Notes: generated by a model from the letters alone, not told the origin. A DNA stretch of 36,220 nucleotides from Helicobacter sp. 13S00401-1 (GCF_002272925.1 NZ_MLAR01000014.1:1-36220), one strand, 5' to 3'. Shown: positions 17,933 through 26,539, counted from the first letter of the stretch. Translations and numbers: made by a program.

Positions 17933-18541
17933 TTAGTTGAAGCTATGGCCACGGCTTGGTAGTGGTATAGGCAAAAGCCAAAAACGTCTGTATGCATTTC
18001 TAGCCACTGCGTTATATTCACCTACGCCAGCATTATATGTGTCAATAAGAGAGCTGTAATGGTTGTACTGAGAATTACTTAGTCCATATGAGTTTCCTTG
18101 CTTTTCTAAAGAATCTATCTCGCTTTTTATGCCTTCTAATTGACTTGCCATATTTTTAGCTTTTTTGACATCACCCCAGAAATATATCTCTTGGGCGCCA
18201 TATAAGATTCCATTTAATATGGCAAATAAAAACACTATAGAGGCTATGCTTATTAAAAAGTTATATACTGGGTTAGTTTCCTTGAAGCTTGAATGATCAT
18301 TTTTAGATAGGGCGACTAATTTAGTTAGATAAAGAAAATAATCTTTTGTGATATAGGTAAATTTATCAGTTGGGAATGCCCTTTTTGCCAAGATGTCATC
18401 ATAGTGTTCAGTAATGGCCTTAGTCCATATAAGCTCATATTTTTTAAACACACCCCACATCTTGCCTAAAGTGTCATCTTCAAGCTTCAAGCGCTCTTTT
18501 AATATAGAATCTATTTCTAATCTAGTTTTCCTTGAATGCAT
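17933..18541 (-). CDS. Single-pass or hairpin membrane protein, first gene of the chaperone operon
   Basis: A 202-residue protein. Residues 1-85 are charged and helical (SRKTRLEIDSILKERLKLED..., KMWGVFKKYELIWTKAI). One strong membrane segment lies at about 94-115 (FLISIASIVFLFAILNGILYG), followed by a coiled-coil stretch (AKNMASQLEGIKSEIDSLEK) and an Asn/Tyr-rich region (YNAGVGEYNAVARNAYRRF) close to the end. The Y-N-x-x-V-x-x-Y-N-x pattern resembles LemA-like helical proteins, but only weakly. It heads the operon. The upstream in-frame codons meet a stop about 45 bases before the ATG, so no earlier start is likely. Function unknown. Confidence 0.6.
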   Translation of the reverse strand: MHSRKTRLEIDSILKERLKLEDDTLGKMWGVFKKYELIWTKAITEHYDDILAKRAFPTDKFTYITKDYFLYLTKLVALSKNDHSSFKETNPVYNFLISIASIVFLFAILNGILYGAQEIYFWGDVKKAKNMASQLEGIKSEIDSLEKQGNSYGLSNSQYNHYSSLIDTYNAGVGEYNAVARNAYRRFWLLPIPLPSRGHSFN

Positions 18542-18646
18542 AAATCTTGTATAGTGCCTAATATCGTATCTAATACGTTATTGCTACCACTGCTATTACG
18601 CAACATCCATATTACCCCCCTAATTTCTTATGTGGTTTAATAAATC

Positions 18647-18748
18647 TTAAGAATGCTTGCTAGTACTGCAAACTTCTTTGTCTCTAAGCTCATATCCTTT
18701 TGCATAATAAACTTTTGCTTTGAAAGCGCCTTTATTAACACCACTCAT
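18647..18748 (-). pseudogene. Short coding-like fragment, 33 codons
   Basis: ATG 18746-18748 to TAA 18647-18649 encodes MSGVNKGAFKAKVYYAKGYE then a short charged end with one Cys. The residue pattern (alternating polar and aromatic, with KGYE turns) looks like a piece of a beta-rich protein. There is no clear ribosome site and no longer frame around it. I do not recognise it; it may be a fossil. Confidence 0.2.
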
Positions 18749-18889
18749 TACCTTGAGCTAGTATTGCCATAGTCCTTAAGCATCCTTGTTAAGAAAAATT
18801 ATGCATTGCCATTTAAATTAAGCATGAATGTCGAGAATGCAAAAAAAAACAATAAATCAATAGTAAACTAAACTTAATAGGTTTTATGT

Positions 18890-19117
18890 TATGGAGTAGT
18901 AGCAAATGGTAAACTTTTTTGCTTTGAGATTGCACATAATCTAACTTGTAAGATTGCAAAAAGCTATAAGTGTGTAGATACTTAAGGCTTTTACTTTAAT
19001 AAAAATGCGAAGTATCGTTGTTATAAAAAGTACTTTGTCATTGCTGTTAGCATAAGGTGGCTTCACGATGCAGATAGAAGTGTTACTTCTAATGGAGATA
19101 ATCCAAAGGCCTTATGA
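18890..19117 (+). pseudogene. Cys-rich coding-like stretch with an internal stop
   Basis: In one plus-strand frame the DNA reads a Cys- and Tyr-containing sequence (CFEIAHNLTCKIAKSYKCV), a TAA at 18983-18985, then YFNKNAKYRCYKKYFVIAV and an IRWLHDADRSVTSNGDNP end at TGA 19115-19117. Apart from the single stop it resembles a small secreted Cys-rich protein, but there is no start with a ribosome site. It may be chance. Confidence 0.2.
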
Positions 19118-19215
19118 TTGTGTATAAAAGTTTAGATTTTTATTAAAATCTTACTTCTTAAGTAGGTGTTTCAAAGATAGAATCTAAAACAATATACAAC
19201 ATATAAGGTGGATGC

Positions 19216-20370
19216 TTGAAGGCAGTTTTGATAGCTGGTAATGGAGAGAGCTTAAAAGATATAGACTTTAGTAGGATGCCAGATTCCTTTGATGTCTTCC
19301 GTGTTAATCAGTTTTATTTTGAAGATAAGTACTTTACTGGTAAAAAGATAAAGGCTGTATTTTTTAATCCAGCTATTTTAAAAGAGCAGCTTTTAACACT
19401 AAAGACTTTAGAGCTAAAAGGTGAATATGAGATAGAAACCTACTACTGCAACCTACTTCGCTCACTTTATAAACAGCCTTTAAATCCAGAGATCTTAGAT
19501 ATAGATACAACTCAGCTTAAAAAGATTTTTCCAGAAGTTAAGTGTTACTATGAATATTTAGAAAAGATAGAAGAGTTTAACTACTTTGTAAACTTTAGTA
19601 ATAACTGCTTGGGCGTAAGGCCAACAGGTGGCATGGCTATGATATTTACAGCTTTATCTTTAGGGTACACTGAGATTTATGTAACTGGTATAGATCTTTA
19701 TGGAAAGAGTGGATATGCATTTAATTACACTTCTTCTAACCTTGCTAGTTTGTATCCAGGCTTTCTTGATACTGCTAAGGATAATCCAAACCACTCTAAA
19801 GAAGTGGACTTAAAAGCTCTAAGATTAGCAAGTAGATACTTAGAAAAAAAGAGGCGAGGTAGTGAGGAAGGCTTAGAAAGTATAGATGTTTTTGGCGAGA
19901 CTAGTTTTAATCCTAAAGTTAAAAGAGGCGGTGTTAGGATAGATTCTAAAAGTGCTTATTTTAACCTTGATAGCTTATATATAACAAATGCCCTAGCTAG
20001 CTTTCAGCCTTTAAAAAGTACTCCTAAATTAAAACTTATCTTTAAGCCTAAAGTTTTTGGAATCTATAGTGTTAGTTTAAGTAGTCCAGTAAATGAGTGC
20101 TTACCCCTAGCTCCACGCCGCTTTAAAAGTAGCTTTAAGCCAGAGACTAAGCCAAGTGATCATATAAAAGACTTGATACTTCCAAGTAAGGAGCGTAGTG
20201 CTACTAGAGGCTTTCGTTTAAGTGAGTTTATAAAGTCTAAAAATGCACATAAGGAGTTAAATACCATAAAAGCTAGCCTTTGGTATGAGATCTATATAAG
20301 CACTTATGTTTTTGCAAAAGCACTTTACTCTTTACTAAAAAAGATTCTAAGCACTCCTAAGTCTAAGTAG
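19216..20370 (+). CDS. GT42 sialyltransferase (CstII-like)
   Basis: A 384-residue glycosyltransferase of family GT42, which transfers sialic acid from CMP-Neu5Ac to lipooligosaccharide, giving host-like glycans. The family signature is clear: IAGNGESLKDIDFSRMP at the N-terminus, FRVNQFYFEDKYFTGKK with N31, and N51, the same numbers as the CMP-binding asparagines of CstII. R135 lies in GVRPTGG and Y162 follows TGID; H193 in NPNHSKEVD corresponds to the catalytic His188. It is about 100 residues longer than CstII. An extra ~55-residue segment lies at about 212-268, before the conserved SSPVNECLPLAP and IKDLILPSKE regions. The C-terminus is amphipathic and probably sits on the inner membrane. 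The start is TTG after AAGGTGGA. No neuA/B/C genes are in this window. Confidence 0.87.
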   Translation: MKAVLIAGNGESLKDIDFSRMPDSFDVFRVNQFYFEDKYFTGKKIKAVFFNPAILKEQLLTLKTLELKGEYEIETYYCNLLRSLYKQPLNPEILDIDTTQLKKIFPEVKCYYEYLEKIEEFNYFVNFSNNCLGVRPTGGMAMIFTALSLGYTEIYVTGIDLYGKSGYAFNYTSSNLASLYPGFLDTAKDNPNHSKEVDLKALRLASRYLEKKRRGSEEGLESIDVFGETSFNPKVKRGGVRIDSKSAYFNLDSLYITNALASFQPLKSTPKLKLIFKPKVFGIYSVSLSSPVNECLPLAPRRFKSSFKPETKPSDHIKDLILPSKERSATRGFRLSEFIKSKNAHKELNTIKASLWYEIYISTYVFAKALYSLLKKILSTPKSK

Positions 20371-20617
20371 ATATTTTTTATTTATATTACTTTTTTCTAC
20401 CTTTGCAGAGTATTTTTACTATTACCTTCAATAAATGTGATATTTTTACTCGATTTCTTGTTAGATTTTATATAAAGTTAAGGTTTATTAAGCACTTATT
20501 TACTAAAAGTAACTATCAGAGGAGTTTTCTTTAAAGCTTTTTTGTCATAAAGGAGTAATTTTTACTCTTTTGGATACCCTGAAATTAAATTCGATATTTC
20601 ACATTAAGGGTTATGAC

Positions 20618-21895
20618 ATGGCAGGAAAGTCCATACGTTGGTTTACATTTATCATTTTGATTTTTGGGGGAGGTAGTATCTTTAAACTTAGCTCGCTTAA
20701 AGATGCTTTTTACATCCCTATGCAAAACTTCATGCATCTAAGCAACACGCAAATTGGCCTTGCTTTATCAGTCTATGGCGTAGTGCAAGTTATAGGTAAT
20801 TTTGCTTCCATTTATATATCAGATAGATTTAGCAAACGTATACTCATACCCTTTGCGCTTTGTGGTGTAGGCGCAGTTGGCATTTATATCTCAACCTTCC
20901 CATCATATTATGGAATCTTAGTTGCGTGGGGACTTTTAGCTTTGTTTGGTGAAGTAGTCTACTGGCCTGTGCTTTTAAAAGCTGTTAGATTACTAGGAGA
21001 TTCAAGCCAGCAAGGAAGACTTTTTGGATTCTTAGAAGCTGGGCGAGGCGTGGTAGATACTATAGTTGCTTTTGGGGCACTAGGGATTTTTATCTTAATA
21101 GGTAGTAATGCCCCTGGCTTAAAAGTTGCCATACTTTTTTATAGTGGAATAACCATACTAGCTGGAATCTTGGCTTATTTCTTTTTAGAAGATGACAGGA
21201 TAAAAGATACAGATAGCAAGGGTAATAAGGTCTCACGTAACAAAGTAGCATGGGAAGGCGTAAAGCTAGCTATAAAAACACCTTCAATTTGGGTTGTATC
21301 TATGTGTATATTTACGATTTACTCAGTCTATTGTGGCCTTACTTACTTTATACCATTTTTAAGAGATATCTATGGCATGCCTATAGCTTTAGTAGGTGCT
21401 TATGGAATCATAAATCAATACGCACTCAAAATGGTAGGTGGGCCAATAGGAGGCTACTTAGCTGATAAAAAAACTCACTCAGCTACTAAGTATCTACGTT
21501 ACGCTTTAATAGTTGCTGTAGTTATGATGGTGATTTTTATCTTACTTCCCCATAAAACTTTAAATATCTACTTTGGGATGTGTTTAACTCTAGCTTTTGG
21601 TGCGGTTGTCTTTTCTATGAGGGCTACTTTCTTTGCCCCAGTAGATGAGATAAAGGTGCCTCGCGAGATAAGTGGAGCGGCTATGAGTATAGCTGCCCTT
21701 GTAGGTTACTCGCCCCAGCTTTTCTGTTTTGCCCTCTATGGCTTTATTATAGATCACTATCACAAAGATCTTTTTGGCTATAGAGTAGTTTTTAGTCTAA
21801 TGGCACTTTTTGCCCTCTGCGGAGTAGTGATAACTTCTTTACTCTTAATAATGATAAAGCGTAATAATGCAAGACTTGCCACCCAGCCTGTCTAA
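20618..21895 (+). CDS. MFS transporter, YihN-like
   Basis: A 425-residue, 12-helix major facilitator protein. I start it at ATG 20618 (MAGKSIRWFTFI), which begins directly at the first helix and follows AAGGG. A TTG at 20570 would add 16 residues with no ribosome site. It has the MFS loop ISDRFSKR between helices 2 and 3, a FGEVVYWPVLLKAVRLLGD helix-4 region and the GRLFGFLEAGRGVVDT helix-5 segment, a pattern I associate with E. coli YihN-type carriers. It is 28 nt upstream of the TIM-barrel gene, followed at 8 nt by a porin, which suggests the carrier imports the substrate of that enzyme. Substrate unknown. Confidence 0.78.
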   Translation: MAGKSIRWFTFIILIFGGGSIFKLSSLKDAFYIPMQNFMHLSNTQIGLALSVYGVVQVIGNFASIYISDRFSKRILIPFALCGVGAVGIYISTFPSYYGILVAWGLLALFGEVVYWPVLLKAVRLLGDSSQQGRLFGFLEAGRGVVDTIVAFGALGIFILIGSNAPGLKVAILFYSGITILAGILAYFFLEDDRIKDTDSKGNKVSRNKVAWEGVKLAIKTPSIWVVSMCIFTIYSVYCGLTYFIPFLRDIYGMPIALVGAYGIINQYALKMVGGPIGGYLADKKTHSATKYLRYALIVAVVMMVIFILLPHKTLNIYFGMCLTLAFGAVVFSMRATFFAPVDEIKVPREISGAAMSIAALVGYSPQLFCFALYGFIIDHYHKDLFGYRVVFSLMALFALCGVVITSLLLIMIKRNNARLATQPV

Positions 21896-21923
21896 ACTAA
21901 ACTTTAAACTAAGGAGATAGTAA

Positions 21924-22967
21924 ATGCAAAAGATACAAATAGGACTAGAGACTGAAAGCATGCATCTTTGGCTGCAAAATGGAAGGATGGATATTTTTGG
22001 CTTCATAGACTTTGCTAATGAGCTAGGTTGTGATGGAGTGCTAATAAATATCATAAAAGACTATGGATTAGATCCAGAGTGGGGCACTTTAGGTAGTGAT
22101 GATCCTAGTCATCTAAAAAAGGTAAGAGAAAGACTAGAAAAGTACGGCATGTTTTGTCAGATAGATTCTAAGGGCTTTGAGATAAAGAAGTTTAAAAAGA
22201 TAATCAAAGTCTGTGAGGTCTTAAATGTAGACATAGTTAGAAGCTATGTCCCCCTAACTGATAAGCAAAAAAAAGATGAGTTAGATAGGAGTAAAAGTAC
22301 TCTTGCAAGTGCGGGTGCATATGATGATTCTAAGATACATGCTAACTTTGATGTTGAAGAGTTTTATAAATCAGTTGATGAGATAAAAGCACTTATCCCT
22401 TTACTAGAAAAAGCAAACCTAAGACTAGCTATAGAAAACCATGAGTATCAAACAAGTAAGGAAATAATAAGCCTTTTACAAAGGGTTAATAGCGAGCGCG
22501 TAAAAGCTCTTTTTGACTTTGGTAACTCTATGATGTGTTATGAAGATCCAGTAACTGCTTGTAAAGATATGGCAAGTTTTACTATCACTACTCACTGCAA
22601 AGATCACATAGTGTTTGTAGAAGATGATACTCCTTATGTGTGTGGCGTGCCTTTAGGGGAGGGGCATATAGAAGTAGCAAAGTGCGTAAAGATACTTTTA
22701 GATTCTGGACTTAGACGTATAAATGTAGAACAGTGTTTTCCATACTGTGCGACTTTTAAAAGAGAGCCTGGCACTGGTGGAGTAAACGAGCTTGGCAAGG
22801 GGGCTTTTAAGCTAGAAAAACCACTTTTCCCATTTCTAAAAGCTTTGGAGTACTACTATCCACAAAGTATAAAAGAAGAGTATCTAGAAAGGCTACTTAT
22901 CCTTCAAAAAGAAGGGGCTAAAAAAAGTGTAGAGCATCTTAAAAAGATACTAGAAGAGCTTAAGTAG
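21924..22967 (+). CDS. Xylose-isomerase-like TIM-barrel protein (sugar isomerase/epimerase family)
   Basis: A 347-residue protein of the AP-endonuclease-2/xylose-isomerase superfamily, cytosolic. Barrel strands with the expected metal ligands can be followed: the Glu in LRLAIENHEY (about residue 171), the Asp in ALFDFGNS, the His in ITTHCKDH, and the Glu in RRINVEQCF. An N-terminal E-x-E-S-M-H-L-W strand replaces the more usual opening. Relatives isomerise or epimerise keto-sugars, inosose or hydroxypyruvate, but nothing here identifies the substrate. Its place between an MFS carrier and a porin suggests uptake and first-step metabolism of one compound. The ribosome site is AAGGAGATAGTAA before the ATG. 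Confidence 0.8.
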   Translation: MQKIQIGLETESMHLWLQNGRMDIFGFIDFANELGCDGVLINIIKDYGLDPEWGTLGSDDPSHLKKVRERLEKYGMFCQIDSKGFEIKKFKKIIKVCEVLNVDIVRSYVPLTDKQKKDELDRSKSTLASAGAYDDSKIHANFDVEEFYKSVDEIKALIPLLEKANLRLAIENHEYQTSKEIISLLQRVNSERVKALFDFGNSMMCYEDPVTACKDMASFTITTHCKDHIVFVEDDTPYVCGVPLGEGHIEVAKCVKILLDSGLRRINVEQCFPYCATFKREPGTGGVNELGKGAFKLEKPLFPFLKALEYYYPQSIKEEYLERLLILQKEGAKKSVEHLKKILEELK

Positions 22968-22975
22968 AAGATAAG

Positions 22976-24523
22976 ATGGAGAAGAAACTTTTAGTAAGTG
23001 CACTACTTAGCCTTTTAATAAGCAGTGCTTATGGGGCGCAAGCACAAGGAAGGCAAGATGAAAAAGACTTAGAATCTAGCGCGCAAAGTTTGAAAGTAGA
23101 TGGGGACAAGGCAGATTCTAAAAAAGCAGATTCTAAAGAGATAGATTCTAAAAAAGATACCTTTCAAACTTATGTTGCAAAAAGTACAAAGTTTATAGAA
23201 AGTGTAAAAGGCTTTGCTTTTGGTAGATATACAGCTAACTTTGGTAAAGATGCTAGCGGTTATGCCCAGCAGTGGAGGATGATACTAAATGCTAAAACTA
23301 TAGACTATAAAGGCTTTAGCTTTGGGGCTGGCGTATTTTTTGGTTTAGGTACAAGTATAGCTGATGGCGCAAACTCTTTTGATGATATAGCAGGCTCTAG
23401 GGCAGCAGCCCTTGGAAGAAGGATAGGGGATAGATTTAGCATATCTCAGATTTATGTGCAAAAAGATTTTAAAGATCTAAAGTTTAAAGCAGGCAGGATT
23501 AATATAGTAAGTCCTATGAATGATTCTAGTCTTGATATAGGCAGTGCTTTAAAAGTAAGTGGGGAAAGTGACACTAAGATAGGAAAGCTTCACTATGAGG
23601 CAAGTGTTTATGACTCTTGGAATACTGATTATGGATTCTACATACTTAGTGGACGTGGACAGTTAGGTAGTAATGGCAGCACAGATACATCTTTTGGCTT
23701 TGGTAATACTATGGCTATCTTTGGCTTAAGCTATGAAGATACGCTTAATAAAGGAAGAATTAAAGCTAGGTTTTTTTATAGTTATGCAAATAGGCTTTAT
23801 GACTATATGATCTTTTCTGATGTGACTTATAGCCATCCTTTAAATGAGCATGTTAGTTTTAGTTTAAAAGCACAAACTGCCTTACTTGGACTTAATGCCA
23901 ACCCTAGTATAAAGTCTAGAAATGCTGGGGCTTATGTGTTAAATCAAGAGTTTTTAGGGAGTGATCCTAACTTTCACCATGCAAAAGATAGAGGGATCTA
24001 TAATATAAATGCAAGCCTAGAAGCCTTTAGCTTTGGGGTAAAAGTAGGCTTTTTAGGAAGCTTTGCAGATGGCTATGGGGTTATGCATGATGGAGAGGGC
24101 GATATAGATGTGCCAGGGAAGATATGGCTAAGTGGCATAACTGCCTCCTATGAAGGCTTTTCTTTTTTAGGCTCAGGCTCTAAGCAAGGAAGTAGTTTAT
24201 ATCTGCCTTATATCCAACTAAGCTATAAGATAGATTCTAAGTTTAAAATAGGACTTGATCTAGTAGCACTTAGGGGTAAAAACAACATGCCTCTTTTTAC
24301 TGCCAAAGGCATAGGCCATAATAACTCTAGTCTTCCTAAACTTTGGCCTACTTTGCCAAAGGGTGCTGATGATAATGTTTTTAAAGATATAAAAATCTAT
24401 GAAGCAACATTTACTGCCTCTTATAACTTTACGCCTAATTTTAGACTTAGTGGTTACTATGGTATGTGGTTTGGTGATGTAAGTCTTAGTAGGGCTAGAA
24501 TTGAAGCAAGATATACTTTGTAG
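22976..24523 (+). CDS. Outer-membrane porin, Hof/OprD-like
   Basis: A 515-residue exported beta-barrel protein. Signal peptide at residues 1-20 (KKLLVSALLSLLISSAYGA), then a polar linker of about 45 residues containing three ADSKK/IDSKK-type repeats, then a barrel of alternating strands rich in Gly, Tyr and Phe (GFAFGRYTANFGK, QWRMILNAKTIDYKGFSFGAG). It ends with a RLSGYYGMWFGD strand pair and an ARIEARYTL terminal strand. This layout fits the Helicobacter Hof family and the OprD superfamily, which pass small anions, sugars or peptides. It lies 8 nt behind the TIM-barrel gene in the same probable operon. The linker repeats arise from tandem GATTCTAAA words in the DNA, part of the window-wide TAGAWTCTA excess. 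Confidence 0.78.
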   Translation: MEKKLLVSALLSLLISSAYGAQAQGRQDEKDLESSAQSLKVDGDKADSKKADSKEIDSKKDTFQTYVAKSTKFIESVKGFAFGRYTANFGKDASGYAQQWRMILNAKTIDYKGFSFGAGVFFGLGTSIADGANSFDDIAGSRAAALGRRIGDRFSISQIYVQKDFKDLKFKAGRINIVSPMNDSSLDIGSALKVSGESDTKIGKLHYEASVYDSWNTDYGFYILSGRGQLGSNGSTDTSFGFGNTMAIFGLSYEDTLNKGRIKARFFYSYANRLYDYMIFSDVTYSHPLNEHVSFSLKAQTALLGLNANPSIKSRNAGAYVLNQEFLGSDPNFHHAKDRGIYNINASLEAFSFGVKVGFLGSFADGYGVMHDGEGDIDVPGKIWLSGITASYEGFSFLGSGSKQGSSLYLPYIQLSYKIDSKFKIGLDLVALRGKNNMPLFTAKGIGHNNSSLPKLWPTLPKGADDNVFKDIKIYEATFTASYNFTPNFRLSGYYGMWFGDVSLSRARIEARYTL

Positions 24524-25025
24524 TCTTAAAAAATAGGTGATAATGTTACATATATAAGCGCATAGTTTATACGTATGTATACATTTGTTACTTAATCTAT
24601 TTTAGAGTGGCATTTTTTATAGAAACTTTTTATATTTTAGTATCTCACTAGTAGAATGAAGTCTCAATAACTACAAAACAAAAAAGAAGAAACCACGTCA
24701 CAGATAAAACAAGGCTTTAAAGATAGGTCTTGTTTGACTCTTGTGTATTCATAGGCATGATTAATGCAAACATTAAAACGTTATCTTAAAAAGCATTTAT
24801 AACAGTAGATTCTTTGTAAAGTATCAGATATGGTGAGAGGCTAGGGCTTATCTTCTCTTATATCCTTTATTACAAAATTCTACATATGTATATATAAATG
24901 TAGAGTTTCCCTACTTTTTATCAAGTAAAACACATAAATATCAACTTTTATTCATAAAATCTTTTCTTTTTACTAGCGCACTAAGTTAGAATGTAAAACA
25001 TTACATCAAAAAAGCAAGGAAAGTC
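24524..25025. other. Intergenic region upstream of the first racemase
   Basis: About 500 bases with no gene that I can support. There is a weak hairpin (AAACAAG near 24697 against CTTGTTT near 24726) that could end the porin operon, an AT-rich stretch with TATGTATA repeats near 24890, and the racemase promoter at the right end. Confidence 0.5.
24987..25006 (+). promoter_or_regulatory. Promoter -10 and overlapping inverted repeat of the first racemase
   Basis: TAGAAT at 24987-24992 fits a Helicobacter-type -10 and lies 39 bases before the start codon. The second racemase has the same hexamer 38 bases before its start. Overlapping it is ATGTAA-AACA-TTACAT (24991-25006), a 6-bp inverted repeat placed where an operator or early-transcript hairpin would act; the second racemase lacks it. 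The ribosome site is AAGGA. Confidence 0.4.
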
Positions 25026-26270
25026 ATGAAAAAGTATATAGGCATAAGTGTTGTAACATTTGTTTTGTTAGGTTTTGGAAGTAGTGCTTTTGCCTCGCCA
25101 GTTTTGGGTGATAATAAAACTGTAACAAAGAAAAACACAAACTCCTATATGGAAGTAGATCTAAAAGCCTTTAAGAAAAACTTAGAAGTAACCAAGCAAA
25201 TAGCAGGGAAGGCAAAGATATGTGCTGTTTTAAAGTCTGATGCTTATGGGGCTGGCATAAGTGTAGTTTTACCAACTGTTATAGCTGAAGGCATACCTTG
25301 TGTTGCCATAACTAGTAATGAAGAAGCAAGAGTGGTAAGAGACTTAGGTTTTAAAGGAGAGATACTGCGCATAAGGGCTGCAAATATAGATGAGATAGAA
25401 GATGGACTAAAGTACAACATCATAGAAATATTAGGCAATCTAAAGCAAGGAGAAGAGTTAAATGCCTTAGCTAAAAAGATGCATAAAACTATAGACATAC
25501 ATATAGCGCTAAACTCAGCAGGCATGGATAGAAACGGCATAGATATGAGCACTAAAAAGGGCAAAAGTGATGCCATAAAGCTTGCTAGTCTCTCTTATCT
25601 AAAAGTTACAGGTCTTATGACTCATTTTCCTTATGATGAGGTAGATAAAGTAAAGATGCTTACTAAAAAGTTTGAAGTAGATTCTAAGTATCTTATAAAA
25701 GAAGCTAGACTTGATAGATCTAAACTTACTTTACACACAGCTGCTTCATATGCTGCAGTGCAGGTACCAGAATCTAGATTTGATATGATACGTCCAGGTA
25801 AGCTAATCTATGGCTATGGTGGTGGTGATCCAAAACTGCCTATAGAACAAATAATGAGCTTTAAAACAAAAGTTGCTGTAGTTAATCCTTACCCTAAAGG
25901 TTCTAAGGTAACTTATGATGGTACTTATACTTTAAAAAGAGATTCTATGCTAGCTAATATACCTGTTGGCTACTATGATGGCTACTCACGATCTTTTAGC
26001 AACAAAGGTTTTGTGCTGATACGTGGACACAAAGTCCCAGTTGTTGGAAAGATTACAAAAAATACTTTTATGGTTGATGTGACAGACTATCCAGATATAA
26101 AAGCAGGGGATAAGGTCGTACTTTTTGGAAAGCAGTGTGGGAGTTGGATAACTCAAGCTGAGATAGAAAAAGCCACTCACACTATACTTTCTGATACTCT
26201 TGGAACTATAGGCAACTCTAACCCTAAGTTTGCCAAAGACTATAGCGAGCATGAAGTTTGTGAGAGATAA
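25026..26270 (+). CDS. Exported amino-acid racemase, Bsr-like, with altered active site
   Basis: A 414-residue fold-type III PLP racemase with a signal peptide (residues 1-23, ending SSAFA), so periplasmic, unlike housekeeping Alr. PLP lysine K70 lies in ICAVLKSDAYG; the second catalytic base, Tyr316, lies in VGYYDGYSR. C66 and C92 sit where BsrV-type broad-spectrum racemases carry a disulfide. Such enzymes make D-amino acids such as D-Met and D-Leu for wall editing. Oddities: the G-R-x-x-M-N block conserved in the family (and in the paralogue at 26578) reads G-K-I-T-K-N, putting Lys345 in place of the active-site Met. The C-terminal segment before GNSNP is also shortened. Changed specificity or lost activity is possible. 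Confidence 0.82.
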   Translation: MKKYIGISVVTFVLLGFGSSAFASPVLGDNKTVTKKNTNSYMEVDLKAFKKNLEVTKQIAGKAKICAVLKSDAYGAGISVVLPTVIAEGIPCVAITSNEEARVVRDLGFKGEILRIRAANIDEIEDGLKYNIIEILGNLKQGEELNALAKKMHKTIDIHIALNSAGMDRNGIDMSTKKGKSDAIKLASLSYLKVTGLMTHFPYDEVDKVKMLTKKFEVDSKYLIKEARLDRSKLTLHTAASYAAVQVPESRFDMIRPGKLIYGYGGGDPKLPIEQIMSFKTKVAVVNPYPKGSKVTYDGTYTLKRDSMLANIPVGYYDGYSRSFSNKGFVLIRGHKVPVVGKITKNTFMVDVTDYPDIKAGDKVVLFGKQCGSWITQAEIEKATHTILSDTLGTIGNSNPKFAKDYSEHEVCER

Positions 26271-26319
26271 AAGTTTAGTTTTATCTAGTAAGTTTGCATT
26301 TTAGAGCCTTATCTTTTTT

Positions 26320-26344
26320 AGATTCTATAAAGTTTATAGAATCT
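26320..26344. terminator. 12-bp-arm inverted repeat with TAGAWTCTA core, possible terminator
   Basis: AGATTCTATAAA (26320-26331), one G, then its exact reverse complement (26333-26344). It lies 50 bases after the first racemase stop. A T7 run precedes rather than follows it, so canonical Rho-independent termination is doubtful. The left arm, with the T before it, completes TAGATTCTA. Confidence 0.4.
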
Positions 26345-26539
26345 TAGTAAGGTAGGGCTTAAGCTTACTTTTTACAAAAATACTCATAATATTTACTGTA
26401 TCCATATATTAAGCAGAAATGATGCTTAAGTTATTATTTTATTAGCATAAATGTTACTTTTTATCTATGATAAATAATCATAATGTATAAAAAATATACA
26501 TTTATACAGAATCTAACTCGCCTTATGCAAGCTATCAGC

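Larger units (their letters stand above)
18542..19215. other. Intergenic region with two possible gene fossils
   Basis: This 670-bp stretch divides the minus-strand chaperone operon from the plus-strand sialyltransferase. Near its left end is a C6 run (18615-18620). Two stretches have protein-like codon patterns without intact genes: 18647-18748 on the minus strand and about 18890-19117 on the plus strand. The last 100 bases should hold the sialyltransferase promoter; its ribosome site is AAGGTGGA at 19206-19213. Confidence 0.4.

Noticed and set aside
20570-20617. TTG start giving the MFS protein 16 more residues
   Set aside because: There is no ribosome site before the TTG, and the ATG at 20618 begins right before the first membrane helix.
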